Positions 15,966 to 23,716 of a stretch of DNA of 64,000 nucleotides are shown here, piece after piece; within the stretch, counting starts at the first letter, position 1; each line of letters starts with the position of its first letter. The position numbers were made by a program, and so were the translations under genes. Location of the stretch: contig NZ_JAIRAU010000001.1 of the NCBI RefSeq assembly GCF_020073745.1, forward strand, positions 62,001-126,000, written 5' to 3'. This DNA is from Nannocystis pusilla (GTDB lineage Bacteria > Myxococcota_A > Polyangia > Nannocystales > Nannocystaceae). The notes below the pieces were generated by a model. The model saw only the letters and a list, made by a program, of their open reading frames with translations, did no database searches and was not told the origin of the DNA.

Positions 15966-16491
15966 GACAGGCCTCCGTGGCGAAGTCGCAGTCGGCGGCG
16001 GCGCGGTCGCAGGTCCGCCCGTAGCGCGGCTCGTCGGGGTGGCGACTGGCGAGCTCGCAGATGTTGTCGCGCAGCTGGCAGATCGACGTCGTGACCTCGC
16101 AGACCGACTCGCAGCGGGAGCCCGGCGAGGCGGGGCGCGCGTCGGTGCGCGCCGGGGCGGTCGCGGGCCTCGCGTCGGCGGACACGCTCTGGGCCTCGCT
16201 CGACTTCTTGGCCACCGCGCCGGTGGTCCTCTCGACGTCCTCGTCCTGCGGCGTCGCGGTCGCGCCCATCACCTCGGCCTCTCCGGCGCCGCGGGCCGGC
16301 GGAGCCGCCCCGAGCGCGCGCAGCTGGTCCTCGCGCGCCGCCAGCTGGGCCTCGAGCGCGTCGATGTCTGCAGACGCCTCGCCGCCGGCCGGCGCCGCAG
16401 CCTCCTCCGGCGCCGCCGTCTCGGTGGCCCGCTTGGCGCAGGCGCTCACGACCAACCCGGCGAGGGCGAGGGAGAGTGTTCGCAGGGACAT
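15952..16491 (-). CDS. secreted lipoprotein with eight-cysteine C-terminal domain, copy B
   Basis: 179 aa from the ATG at 16491 (MSLRTLSLALAGLVVSACA, lipobox VSAC); an ATG two codons upstream is also possible. EADIDALEAQLAAREDQL-like helix sequence (SADIDALEAQLAARED) is probably coiled coil, followed by a low-complexity linker. The Cys domain starts RCESVCEVTTSICQLRDNIC and has spacing identical to copy A. The start codon is embedded in a 14-bp repeat array (16488-16535) that occupies most of the gap to the preceding gene. It is likely anchored in the inner or outer membrane and controlled by the ECF sigma factor upstream. Function unknown. Confidence 0.75.
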   Translation of the reverse strand: MSLRTLSLALAGLVVSACAKRATETAAPEEAAAPAGGEASADIDALEAQLAAREDQLRALGAAPPARGAGEAEVMGATATPQDEDVERTTGAVAKKSSEAQSVSADARPATAPARTDARPASPGSRCESVCEVTTSICQLRDNICELASRHPDEPRYGRTCDRAAADCDFATEACHACT

Positions 16492-16535
16492 GTGCATTGC
16501 GACAGGGCGGAAACGCAAGGGCCGAAGGAACAGGT
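16488..16535. repeat. 14-bp-phased RCATGT repeat, 4 units
   Basis: ACATGT at 16488, ACAGGG at 16502, degenerate CAAGGG at 16516, ACAGGT at 16530. Covers the start of lipoprotein copy B and its upstream gap. Confidence 0.75.
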
Positions 16536-16556
16536 CTGAACGAGCAGGCGGCCGAC

Positions 16557-17102
16557 TCATGGCGCGGCTCCGGCGAGCGCCTGCTGGAGCAGCGCGCGGT
16601 TCATGTCGAGGGCCTCCTCGTAGGCGACGAGGGCGTCGTCGTCGCGGCCCTGCTTCTCGGCGATCTCCCCGCGCAGGCCGACCAGGCGGGCGGTGAACGC
16701 GTTGGTGGCGATCGACTTGTAGTCGGGGCCGAGGCCCTCGCCGGCGACCGCGGCGAGCGCGTCGGGAGCCCTGGGGTCGACCTCGGGGTGGTCGAGGCGC
16801 AGGCGGAGCAGGCGGCCGTAGACGTCGTGGCGCAGCACCGCGGCGGCGTCGCCGGCGACGGCCGGCTCGGGCCAGGAGATCGCGCGCATCTGCTCGAGCG
16901 CCGCGATCGCGCCGGCGTAGTCGCGTTGCTTGATCAGCAGGTCCACGCGCTTGTGCTCGGCGTCGACGGTCTGGGCGAGGGTGACGAGGACCTCGGGCCG
17001 CGGGGCCGGCGCGAGCCGCCCGGCCTGGGCCAGGCCGGCCAGCATCACGCCCGCGCCGACGACGGCGCCGAGGAGCGTGGCGATCCACGTGTGGCGCGTC
17101 AT
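16557..17102 (-). CDS. membrane-anchored TPR-like protein
   Basis: 181 aa. There is one N-terminal membrane helix (WIATLLGAVVGAGVMLAGLA). A helical region with TPR-like pairs follows: RVDLLIKQRDYAGAIAALEQ, and near the C-terminus EIAEKQGRDDDALVAYEEAL. It overlaps the anti-sigma-like gene by 4 bp (ATGA), so translation is coupled. It probably scaffolds protein contacts at the membrane in the same sigma-controlled envelope system. No enzymatic motif is seen. Confidence 0.65.
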   Translation of the reverse strand: MTRHTWIATLLGAVVGAGVMLAGLAQAGRLAPAPRPEVLVTLAQTVDAEHKRVDLLIKQRDYAGAIAALEQMRAISWPEPAVAGDAAAVLRHDVYGRLLRLRLDHPEVDPRAPDALAAVAGEGLGPDYKSIATNAFTARLVGLRGEIAEKQGRDDDALVAYEEALDMNRALLQQALAGAAP

Positions 17103-17635
17103 GGCTTGTCTCCGAGTGACATGGCCAAAAGGTCATGTCGTAGGACGCCGCGGTCGTCGTCGACGCGGGCGTCGAGGTCGCGCCGCGCGTCGGCCTCGAG
17201 CTGGGCGAATTGTTTGGCGAGCAGCTGCGAGGTGCTCGGCGCGAGCGCGGAGGCGGGGGCGGCGCTGGCGGCGATCGTCGCCTCGGGGGCCGGAGCCTCG
17301 GGGCCGCGGACGACCACCAGCACCACCGCGGCGGTGGCGACCGCGGGCAGGGCGCCCCACAGCCAGCGGCGGCGCCACCACGGCGTGGGCGTCAGCGCCG
17401 GGGCGAGTCCGCCCGCCCACAAGTTGTCGAGGTCGCCGGCCGTGAGCGCCTCGGGCGCCCGCGCGTGGCGGAGCAGGCGGACGATGGCCAGCTCCGCGTC
17501 GATCGAGCCGGACTCGCCGTCGGCCTCCTGGCCGCGCCGCAGCTCGTCTTCCCACGCCGGGTCGAGGACGCCGCGGGCCGCGGTGCGGTCGATATCGGGC
17601 TTGGTGGAACTGGCGGACGGATCAGACCCGGTCAT
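17099..17635 (-). CDS. anti-sigma-factor-like single-pass membrane protein
   Basis: 178 aa, ATG start. The N-terminal ~85 residues are soluble and helical (IDAELAIVRLLRHARAPEAL). One membrane helix follows (WLWGALPAVATAAVVLVVVR), then an Ala/Pro-rich periplasmic part ending in a helix (QLLAKQFAQLEADARRDLDA). No zinc-binding HxxxCxxC is present. The topology and its place directly after an ECF-type sigma gene suggest an anti-sigma factor. The last codons and the start of the next gene lie over a 14-bp repeat array (17105-17138). Confidence 0.55.
   Translation of the reverse strand: MTGSDPSASSTKPDIDRTAARGVLDPAWEDELRRGQEADGESGSIDAELAIVRLLRHARAPEALTAGDLDNLWAGGLAPALTPTPWWRRRWLWGALPAVATAAVVLVVVRGPEAPAPEATIAASAAPASALAPSTSQLLAKQFAQLEADARRDLDARVDDDRGVLRHDLLAMSLGDKP
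17105..17138. repeat. 14-bp-phased RCATGT repeat, 3 units
   Basis: CTTGTC at 17105 (degenerate), ACATGG at 17119, TCATGT at 17133; spacers TCCGAGTG and CCAAAAGG. At the anti-sigma/TPR gene junction. Confidence 0.7.
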
Positions 17636-17707
17636 GCGAGCCTCCTGAGGCGCGGTCTGGTGGCTGAACGAGGGCTGCCTGGCACAGCTTACGCGAGGCC
17701 ATGGAAG

Positions 17708-18307
17708 TCATGACTCCGCGGTGACGGGCAGGCCGCGTTTTTCGCAGGCGGCGCGGAAGGCTTTGCACGCGCGGAACAACAGCACGTCGAGCGTGCCGAT
17801 CTTCACGTCGAGGGTGGCGGCGCACTCCTCGCGCGGGCGATCCTCGAGCAGGCGCAGGCGCAGCACGAGGGCGTAGCGCGGGTTGAGCTCGGCGAGCACC
17901 GCCTCGATGCGGACGCGCAGCGCGTCGCGCTGGAGCTCCTCCTCGGCCGGGTTCTTCGGCTCGGCCGCGCCGGCGTTGCCGAGGTGCTCCTCGAACGCCC
18001 CGCGCAGCCGCTGACGCCGGCCCGAGGCCCGCAGCAGGTCGCGCGCCTTGTTCTTGGCCATCGTCTTCAGCCACGGGTAGACCCCGGCCTCCTGCCACAC
18101 GAAGTTCGGCAGGTGCCGGTAGGCCGAGAGGAAGGTCTCACGCAGGCAGTCGTTGGCGTCGTCGCGGTCGCCGAGCATCGGCACCAGCACGTACGAGAAC
18201 AAAGTCGGCGCGTAGGCGCGGTAGATCCGCTCGAAGGCGCGGCGGTCCCCGGCGGCGGCCTTCTCGACCACGCTGCGTTCGTCGGGGAGCGGCTCGGGGC
18301 GACCCAC
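17708..18307 (-). CDS. ECF-type RNA polymerase sigma factor
   Basis: 199 aa, GTG start. Region 2: FERIYRAYAPTLFSYVLV, DRDDANDCLRETFLSAYRHL and YPWLKTMAKNKARDLLR. Region 4: ELNPRYALVLRLRLLEDRPR followed by EECAATLDVKIGTLDVLLFR, a helix-turn-helix. This is the usual ECF layout and length. It starts the minus-strand operon that continues with the anti-sigma-like protein, TPR protein and two Cys-rich lipoproteins, which are likely its regulon at least in part. The 62 bp upstream are shared with the divergent pseudouridine synthase gene. Confidence 0.85.
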   Translation of the reverse strand: MGRPEPLPDERSVVEKAAAGDRRAFERIYRAYAPTLFSYVLVPMLGDRDDANDCLRETFLSAYRHLPNFVWQEAGVYPWLKTMAKNKARDLLRASGRRQRLRGAFEEHLGNAGAAEPKNPAEEELQRDALRVRIEAVLAELNPRYALVLRLRLLEDRPREECAATLDVKIGTLDVLLFRACKAFRAACEKRGLPVTAES

Positions 18308-18369
18308 GCGCCGCGAGACTATCGCGCTTTTCGTCGGTGTGGCGAGCGCGGCGAGGTTAGGCTTCGGGG

Positions 18370-19191
18370 GTGCCGCGGCTCGACCTCCTGATCGCTCACA
18401 ACCTCGGTCTGTCGCGCGGACAGGTCACACGGGCCTGCCGCGCCGGGCGGGTGCAGACGCCCGAGGGCGAGCCGCTGCGCGACCCTGGGCTGAAGATCGC
18501 GCCGAGCGCCCTGCCGCGGACCGTGCTCTTCGACGACTCGCCGGTGGCGCTGCGGGTCCGCTATCACCTCCTTCAGCACAAGCCGGTCGGCGTGGTCACG
18601 GCGCTGCGCGACGATCGCCACCGCACCGCCTACGAGTTGGTCCGCGGCGCCCCGCTCGGGCGCGATCTCCGGGCCGTCGGTCGCCTCGACCTCGACACCT
18701 CCGGCCTGTTGTTGTGGACCACCGAGGGCGCGCTGCTGCACCGGCTGACCCACCCGCGCTACGCCGTGCGCCGGACCTACCAGGCCGCCCTGACCGGCCC
18801 GTGGCGCGCGCCGCCGCCCGGCTTCGAGCTCGACGACGGCCACCGCCCCGAGATCCTCGACCTCCGCGCGCTCGCCGAGGCCGAGGTCCACCCCGGTCTG
18901 TACGTGCCCGAAGGGACAGGTGCGCTGGCGAGCATCTCGATCGCCTCCGGCAAGTTCCACGAGGTCCGCCGGATCTTCGCCGCCCTCGGCGCCGAGGTCC
19001 TCGGCCTGTGCCGCGTCTCGTTCGGCCCGCTCGAGCTCCCGCGCGACCTGCCCGCCGGCGAGCACCGCGAGATCGACCTCCACGCCCTGTTCGCCGGCAC
19101 CCTGCACCCGGCACCGCTCAAGCCTGGCGAGGAGGACATGCTCGAAGAGACAGCTATAAAAGATGCCGACGAGGCCGGCGAGGATGCATGA
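18370..19191 (+). CDS. RsuA/RluE-family rRNA pseudouridine synthase
   Basis: 273 aa, GTG start. The N-terminal S4-type RNA-binding segment is LDLLIAHNLGLSRGQVTRAC. The catalytic loop is RAVGRLDLDTSGLLLWTTEG with the active-site Asp in GRLDLDTSG. SISIASGKFHEVRRIFAALG is the conserved C-terminal motif of the RsuA family. It converts a specific uridine in rRNA to pseudouridine; the site cannot be told from sequence. Two 14-bp repeat pairs lie in the frame: 18902-18921, encoding YVPEGTG, and 19136-19155, encoding DMLEETA near the C-terminus. Confidence 0.88.
   Translation: MPRLDLLIAHNLGLSRGQVTRACRAGRVQTPEGEPLRDPGLKIAPSALPRTVLFDDSPVALRVRYHLLQHKPVGVVTALRDDRHRTAYELVRGAPLGRDLRAVGRLDLDTSGLLLWTTEGALLHRLTHPRYAVRRTYQAALTGPWRAPPPGFELDDGHRPEILDLRALAEAEVHPGLYVPEGTGALASISIASGKFHEVRRIFAALGAEVLGLCRVSFGPLELPRDLPAGEHREIDLHALFAGTLHPAPLKPGEEDMLEETAIKDADEAGEDA
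18902..18921. repeat. 14-bp-phased RCATGT repeat, 2 units
   Basis: ACGTGC at 18902 and ACAGGT at 18916, spacer CCGAAGGG. Inside the pseudouridine synthase gene. Confidence 0.65.
19136..19155. repeat. 14-bp-phased RCATGT repeat, 2 units
   Basis: ACATGC at 19136 and ACAGCT at 19150, spacer TCGAAGAG. Near the 3' end of the pseudouridine synthase gene. Confidence 0.7.
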
Positions 19192-19305
19192 GCCGGCGTG
19201 GCGCGGCGGCCATGCATGACGGAGCGGCGAGCGGGGCCCGAGGTCGAACGGCCGGAGCGCCGGGCGAGGACGCGTCGCGCCAGGCCTCAGGCGGAGCGGG
19301 AAGTC

Positions 19306-19325
19306 AGATGTCCGAAGAGACATGC
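19306..19325. repeat. 14-bp-phased RCATGT repeat, 2 units
   Basis: AGATGT at 19306 and ACATGC at 19320, spacer CCGAAGAG. Supplies the start codon of the radical-SAM gene. Confidence 0.75.
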
Positions 19326-19955
19326 GGCGACAGAGGTCCGCTCGCGACCGACGCCGAGCTCCGCCTCGTCGTCGCGGCTCGGGTCGCCTGCACCGAGGCC
19401 GAGGGCCCGGGCCGGCGCTTCGCCGTGTGGGTGCAGGGCTGCAGCCTGCGCTGCCCGGGCTGCTGCAACCCCGAGTTCTTCGCCCGCGAGGGCGGCGAGT
19501 CTGTCGCCGTGGCGGCGCTGGTGGACGAGCTCCGCGTCGCGCGAGACGTGCACGGCCTCGCCGGTCTGACCGTGCTCGGGGGCGAACCGAGCGAGCAACC
19601 CGCCGCCGTGGCCGCGCTGAGCCTCGCCGCGCGCGAGCTCGGCCTCGGCACCATCGTGTTCACCGGCCGCACCCACGCCGAGCTGCAGGTCCTGCCCGAG
19701 ATGCGCCCGCTGCTCGCGGCCGTCGACACCCTCGTCGACGGCCGCTTCGACGCCCGCCGGCGCGAGCCCGTCGACGGCCGGCGCTGGATCGGCTCGACCA
19801 ACCAGCAGGTCGTCCACCTCACCCCGCGCCACGCCGACCCGGCACTGTGGCGCGGCCGCAATCACGTCGAGCTGCAGATCGACGCGACCGGCCGGCTCAC
19901 CGCCCACGGCGCGCCAGATCTCCTGCGACAAGTTCTCAGGAACATGTCCAAATAG
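19308..19955 (+). CDS. radical-SAM activating enzyme (NrdG/PflA-like)
   Basis: 215 aa from the ATG at 19308. WVQGCSLRCPGCCNPEF is the radical-SAM cluster motif C-x3-C-x2-C with the tail of the NrdG/PflA group. GLTVLGGEPSEQPAAVAAL is the GGEP SAM-binding motif. ELGLGTIVFTGRTHAELQ and DTLVDGRFDARRRE match class III ribonucleotide reductase activases. No reductase or lyase partner is in the window. Both ends of the gene lie inside 14-bp repeat arrays. The start codon and codons 2-5 are in 19306-19325. The last residues (VLRNMSK) and the stop are in 19928-19961. Confidence 0.85.
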   Translation: MSEETCGDRGPLATDAELRLVVAARVACTEAEGPGRRFAVWVQGCSLRCPGCCNPEFFAREGGESVAVAALVDELRVARDVHGLAGLTVLGGEPSEQPAAVAALSLAARELGLGTIVFTGRTHAELQVLPEMRPLLAAVDTLVDGRFDARRREPVDGRRWIGSTNQQVVHLTPRHADPALWRGRNHVELQIDATGRLTAHGAPDLLRQVLRNMSK

Positions 19956-19961
19956 ACATAT
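19928..19961. repeat. 14-bp-phased RCATGT repeat, 3 units
   Basis: ACAAGT at 19928, ACATGT at 19942, ACATAT at 19956; spacers TCTCAGGA and CCAAATAG. Spans the stop codon of the radical-SAM gene. Confidence 0.8.
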
Positions 19962-20110
19962 GTAAAACGGACCTGAGTCTCCCGAGCGGACGCAGGCCCA
20001 CTGCGCCGCCCCTCGACCGCCCGCGACGATCTCCGCGGCCCCGCCCGACGGACGCGGGACGCTCACCGAGAGACTCGCCCGACGGGGTCGCGGAAGCCTC
20101 CGCGACCACG

Positions 20111-20878
20111 TCACAGCGTCATCGTCGCCGTGCCCCAGCCCCACAGCTTCTTGATCTTCGGGCAGCGCCGGCGGAGCTCCTGCATCGCCGCCTCGTTGCC
20201 GCCGTAGTTTGGAAAAATGTCGACCAGTGCGACGTCGGCCGAGAGCGTCGGCAGGACCTCGAACGCGTCGCCGACGATCACCGTCAGGCGTTTTTTCACG
20301 TGCGGGCGGATCCGCGGCAAGTAAAAGTCGACCAGCTCCTGGCTGAGCTCGACCAGCACGACCTCCTTGACCTGCAGGCGGCGCGACACCTCGATCAACT
20401 GATGGCCGAGGCCGAGCCCCGCGATCACCACGCGGCCCTTGGCCAGGCGCGTGCCCTCGCGCAGCGTCATCAGCTCCGCGGGCGTCAGCGACATCCACGG
20501 CGACTCGTTCCACACCCCCGGCTCGCCGTCGGGGCACTGGAAGATCGCCGGGATCGGCACGTCGCTGTCGAAGATCACCGAGCCCGTCTGCGCGCCCCAC
20601 CACGTCAGCAGGCGCCGGCCGGCGCGGTGCAGGCGGATGCAGTAGCGGAACAATTTGTTCGGCGAGTCGGCGCGCTCGGCCGGGTTGAGCTCGGCCACCG
20701 GCGCGTCGGACGGCGCGAGCTCGGGGAACGCGATGAACGGGCGATACGTCTCGCCGACGAGGTTGAGCTCGGGCGTCCACTTCATCGCCGAGTCCCACGG
20801 CACGCAGCTGCGCATGCGTCGCTGGTACTCCTCGAAGATCTGCAGCTTCTGGGCCGGCGTCAGCTCGATCTTGGTCAT
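20111..20878 (-). CDS. class I SAM methyltransferase / spermidine-synthase-like protein
   Basis: 255 aa from the ATG at 20878; the long frame upstream is a shadow of the membrane gene. GRVVIAGLGLGHQLIEVSR is the glycine-rich SAM-binding loop. EVVLVELSQELVDFYLPRI is the acidic strand II, VIVGDAFEVLPTLSADVALV is the motif III region, and VDIFPNYGGN follows. The N-terminal 120 residues are not recognised. It overlaps the start of the membrane protein gene upstream by 4 bp, so the two are cotranslated. Substrate unknown. Confidence 0.65.
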   Translation of the reverse strand: MTKIELTPAQKLQIFEEYQRRMRSCVPWDSAMKWTPELNLVGETYRPFIAFPELAPSDAPVAELNPAERADSPNKLFRYCIRLHRAGRRLLTWWGAQTGSVIFDSDVPIPAIFQCPDGEPGVWNESPWMSLTPAELMTLREGTRLAKGRVVIAGLGLGHQLIEVSRRLQVKEVVLVELSQELVDFYLPRIRPHVKKRLTVIVGDAFEVLPTLSADVALVDIFPNYGGNEAAMQELRRRCPKIKKLWGWGTATMTL

Positions 20879-21906
20879 GCCGGGCCCAGTGTATCCGCTG
20901 CCCGCAGCCAGCGGCACGCGGCGGCGGCGGCCGGGACGTAGAGCAGCACGAGGATCTCGCCGTACACCCGCGGCTCGTAGATGTTGGCGACCAGCATGAG
21001 GCCGGCGAACCAGGCCAGGGCGACCAGGCCGAGGCGGCGGTGGGGGCCGGAGAGCCGGCGCCATAGCAGCAGCCAGGCCAGCGGCAGCAGCGCGAAGTAC
21101 ATCGGCAGCCACAACCAGTGCACGGGGTCGGCCAGCCACTCGAGGTTGTGCAGCCAGCGCGGGGTGTTTTTTCCGAGCGAGAAGTGCAGGGCGGCGCCCG
21201 GGTTGTCGGGCAGCGCGAGCGCGACCGCCAGGCGCGCCGCGGCGCCGGCGGCCAGCATCGCCAGGAGCGGGCGGAGCATCCCTCGTATGTTTTTGAGGAC
21301 ATGTCCCGAAGAGCCCACGTGCAGCGCCACGGCCGCTGCCGGGATGAGCACCGCGCTCTCGCGGTTGAAGGCCGCCGCGAAGCACAGCGCCGCCGCTGCG
21401 GTGAACCGGCGCGCGGCCACCAGCGCCAGCCCGGCGGCGGTGAACGCCATCGCCGGCGTGTCCCACGGGTAGAACACCGCCCACTTGTGGCGGAGCAGGA
21501 ACGCGAACGGCAGCAGCGCGAAGAAGCATGTCGCGAAGAACATGTCCCAGCGGGCACCCACGACCGGCCGCAGCGCCGCGCGCAGCGCGAACCACAGCGC
21601 CAGCGCGGCCGCGGCCTCGAGCACGCCCCACACCAGCGCGAGCGGCCAGTCGGTGGCGGCGCGCAGCGGCCAGGCCACGAGCGGCATCAGCGGGCGGTGG
21701 CCGAACGGCAGCGGCGCGGTGAAGTCGGCGATCTGGGCCCAGGTCGCGCCCTTGTACTCGCCGTTCATCTGCAGGCGGAGGGCCGCCCAGCCGGCGGCGA
21801 GCAGCGCCAGGGCCGCGCCGCGGCCTGCTCGCGAAACCATGTCCCGAGGGACATGTGGGTCGCTCGCCGGCCCGGCGCTCGCTACGTCGACCTCGCGCGT
21901 CTCCAC
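20875..21906 (-). CDS. polytopic membrane protein, GT-C-like, with three embedded repeats
   Basis: 343 aa with about eight predicted membrane helices, including LALVWGVLEAAAALALWFAL, LLPFAFLLRHKWAVFYPW and LGLVALAWFAGLMLVANI. FNRESAVLIPAAAVAL and YPWDTPAMAF resemble the loops of GT-C-type dolichyl-phosphate-sugar glycosyltransferases, without a clear DxD. It is followed by, and overlaps, the methyltransferase-like gene. Three separate 14-bp repeat pairs fall in its frame: 21837-21856, encoding HVPRDM near the N-terminus; 21526-21545, encoding DMFFATC in a membrane segment; and 21285-21304, encoding GHVLKNI in a loop. They read in different protein contexts. Confidence 0.7.
   Translation of the reverse strand: METREVDVASAGPASDPHVPRDMVSRAGRGAALALLAAGWAALRLQMNGEYKGATWAQIADFTAPLPFGHRPLMPLVAWPLRAATDWPLALVWGVLEAAAALALWFALRAALRPVVGARWDMFFATCFFALLPFAFLLRHKWAVFYPWDTPAMAFTAAGLALVAARRFTAAAALCFAAAFNRESAVLIPAAAVALHVGSSGHVLKNIRGMLRPLLAMLAAGAAARLAVALALPDNPGAALHFSLGKNTPRWLHNLEWLADPVHWLWLPMYFALLPLAWLLLWRRLSGPHRRLGLVALAWFAGLMLVANIYEPRVYGEILVLLYVPAAAAACRWLRAADTLGPA
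21285..21304. repeat. 14-bp-phased RCATGT repeat, 2 units
   Basis: GTATGT at 21285 and ACATGT at 21299, spacer TTTTGAGG. Inside the GT-C-like membrane gene. Confidence 0.75.
21526..21545. repeat. 14-bp-phased RCATGT repeat, 2 units
   Basis: GCATGT at 21526 and ACATGT at 21540, spacer CGCGAAGA. Inside the GT-C-like membrane gene. Confidence 0.8.
21837..21856. repeat. 14-bp-phased RCATGT repeat, 2 units
   Basis: CCATGT at 21837 and ACATGT at 21851, spacer CCCGAGGG. Near the start of the GT-C-like membrane gene. Confidence 0.8.
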
Positions 21907-21955
21907 GGCGTCTCTCCCGCGACTGCGCGCTGCCGGGGCGCCTCGCCGGCGCGCC

Positions 21956-23551
21956 TCACTTCTTGGTCGCTGCGCGCTTCCACAGCGCCTTGCCCATGTC
22001 GACGAGCCCGCGCGCGCGGCCGGCCAGGCTCGTGCTGTAGAGGATGTGGAGGATCGCCTTGCCCTGCTCGTAGTTGCCGGGGCGGACCGGGTACATCTCG
22101 ACGGCGGCGTGCAGCGGCAGGCGGTCGGTGATCACGGCCTTGACGTTGGACAGGCCGCGGAGGCCCTCGGGGCCGTTGAGGCGGCCGAAGCCGGAGCCGC
22201 GCACGCCGCCGAACGGCAGCTCGTGGGCCATGTAGTGCATGGCGAAGTCGTTGATCACGGTCGAGCCGGCGACGATCCGGCGGGCGATCCGCTCGGCGCG
22301 GGCGCGGTCGCGCGAGAACACCGACGACGACAGCCCGTAGGCCGAGTCGTTGGCCAGGCGGATCGCCTCCTCCTCCGAGTGCACGCGCATGATCGCGATC
22401 ACCGGGCCGAAGGTCTCCTCGCGCATGATCTTCATGTCGTGGTCGACGTCGACCAGCACCGTCGGCTCGAAGTACTGGCCGCCGGGGCCGCGCTTGCCGC
22501 CGACGATGGCCCGGGCGCCGCGCTGGACCGCGTCGGCGACCAGGCGCTCGACGATGTCGACCTGCGCCGGCATCGTCATCGCGCCGACGTCGACCACGCC
22601 GCCGCCGAGGGGCGGGCCCTGGCGCAGGCTGCCGACGATGCGGGCGATCGCGGCGACGAACTCGTCGTAGACGGCGTCGAACACGTAGATCCGCTCGGCC
22701 GCCATGCACAGCTGGCCGGCCGAGGTGAGCGTGCCGATCAGCGCGTTGTGGACCGCCTGGTGCACGTCGGCGTCGTCGCACACGATCATCGGGTCCTTGC
22801 CGCCGAGCTCGAGGATCACCGGCGTCAGCGTCTCGGCCGCGGTCTGCAGCACGCGCTTGCCGTTGGCCATCGAGCCGGTGAAGATCACCTTGTCGACGCC
22901 CGCGCCGACCAGCGCCGCGCCGGTCTCGGCGTAGCCGGTGATCAGCTGCACGAGGTCGGTCGAGTGGCCCTCGGCCGTCAGCGCCTCGTCGAAGATCTGC
23001 TGGATCCGCGGCGCCGACCAGGACGTCCACTCGGACACCTTGATCATCGCCGCGTTGCCGGCCATCAGCGCCGGGATCGCCGGCGCGAGCACGTTCTGCA
23101 GCGGGAAGTTCCACGGGCAGATCGCCGCGATCACGCCGAGCGGGTGGTACTCGATGCGCGCCGACTTGTGCATGAGCACGCCGGACGAGGCTTTTTGCGG
23201 CTTGAGCGCCGCCTCGGCGTGGGCCAGGTTCCAGCGCAGCATCTCGCAGATCGGCCACAGCTCGACGGTCGCGTTCTCGAGGGTCTTGCCGCTGTCGCGG
23301 CTGATGAGGCGGCACAGCTCGTCGGTGTGGGCGAGCAGGTGCTCGAGGACGCGGCGCACGACGCGGCGGCGCTGGGCGAAGCTCGTCTTCGCCCACGCGG
23401 CCTGCGCAGTGCGGGCGCGCTGCAGGCGGGCGAGCACCTCGGCGCGATCCATGACCGGGACTTCGCCCAGCGGTTCGCCGGTGGCCGGGTCGGAGCAGGG
23501 GATCGTCGGGCGCGCGGCGGCGAGGCTCTTCGGCGAGGCGGCGTGGTCCAT
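21956..23551 (-). CDS. NAD(P)-dependent aldehyde dehydrogenase family protein
   Basis: 531 aa. GVIAAICPWNFPLQNVLAP is the PWNFP motif. KVIFTGSMANGKRVLQTAA is the nucleotide-binding region. TPVILELGGKDPMIVCDDAD holds the catalytic Glu, and TSAGQLCMAAERIYV the catalytic Cys. MREETFGPVIAIM and LPFGGVRGSGFGRLNGPEG complete the family signature. It oxidises an aldehyde to the acid; the long C-terminal extension after the last motif (to ...ALWKRAATKK) is longer than usual. It is upstream of the membrane protein on the same strand with a 49-bp gap. No 14-bp repeat array is found within this gene. Confidence 0.9.
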   Translation of the reverse strand: MDHAASPKSLAAARPTIPCSDPATGEPLGEVPVMDRAEVLARLQRARTAQAAWAKTSFAQRRRVVRRVLEHLLAHTDELCRLISRDSGKTLENATVELWPICEMLRWNLAHAEAALKPQKASSGVLMHKSARIEYHPLGVIAAICPWNFPLQNVLAPAIPALMAGNAAMIKVSEWTSWSAPRIQQIFDEALTAEGHSTDLVQLITGYAETGAALVGAGVDKVIFTGSMANGKRVLQTAAETLTPVILELGGKDPMIVCDDADVHQAVHNALIGTLTSAGQLCMAAERIYVFDAVYDEFVAAIARIVGSLRQGPPLGGGVVDVGAMTMPAQVDIVERLVADAVQRGARAIVGGKRGPGGQYFEPTVLVDVDHDMKIMREETFGPVIAIMRVHSEEEAIRLANDSAYGLSSSVFSRDRARAERIARRIVAGSTVINDFAMHYMAHELPFGGVRGSGFGRLNGPEGLRGLSNVKAVITDRLPLHAAVEMYPVRPGNYEQGKAILHILYSTSLAGRARGLVDMGKALWKRAATKK

Positions 23552-23716
23552 GGCGCGGGGACCCTACCGCAAAGCATCGCCTGCCTGCGCGTGATCCGCC
23601 CCACTCTGGCCGCCCGGCGCCATCGTGGTCCGCCCCATGCGGGCCGGCGGGCCGAAGTGACAGTTTGGCAGCCCGCCGCACTTGAGCGCGCCATCGTGTC
23701 CGTCTAGCTTGAAGGT

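Noticed and set aside
19287..21557. Very long minus-strand open frame of 756 codons
   Set aside because: Low-complexity Arg/Ala/Gly composition and antisense or out of frame to the recognised membrane, methyltransferase and radical-SAM genes; typical high-GC shadow.
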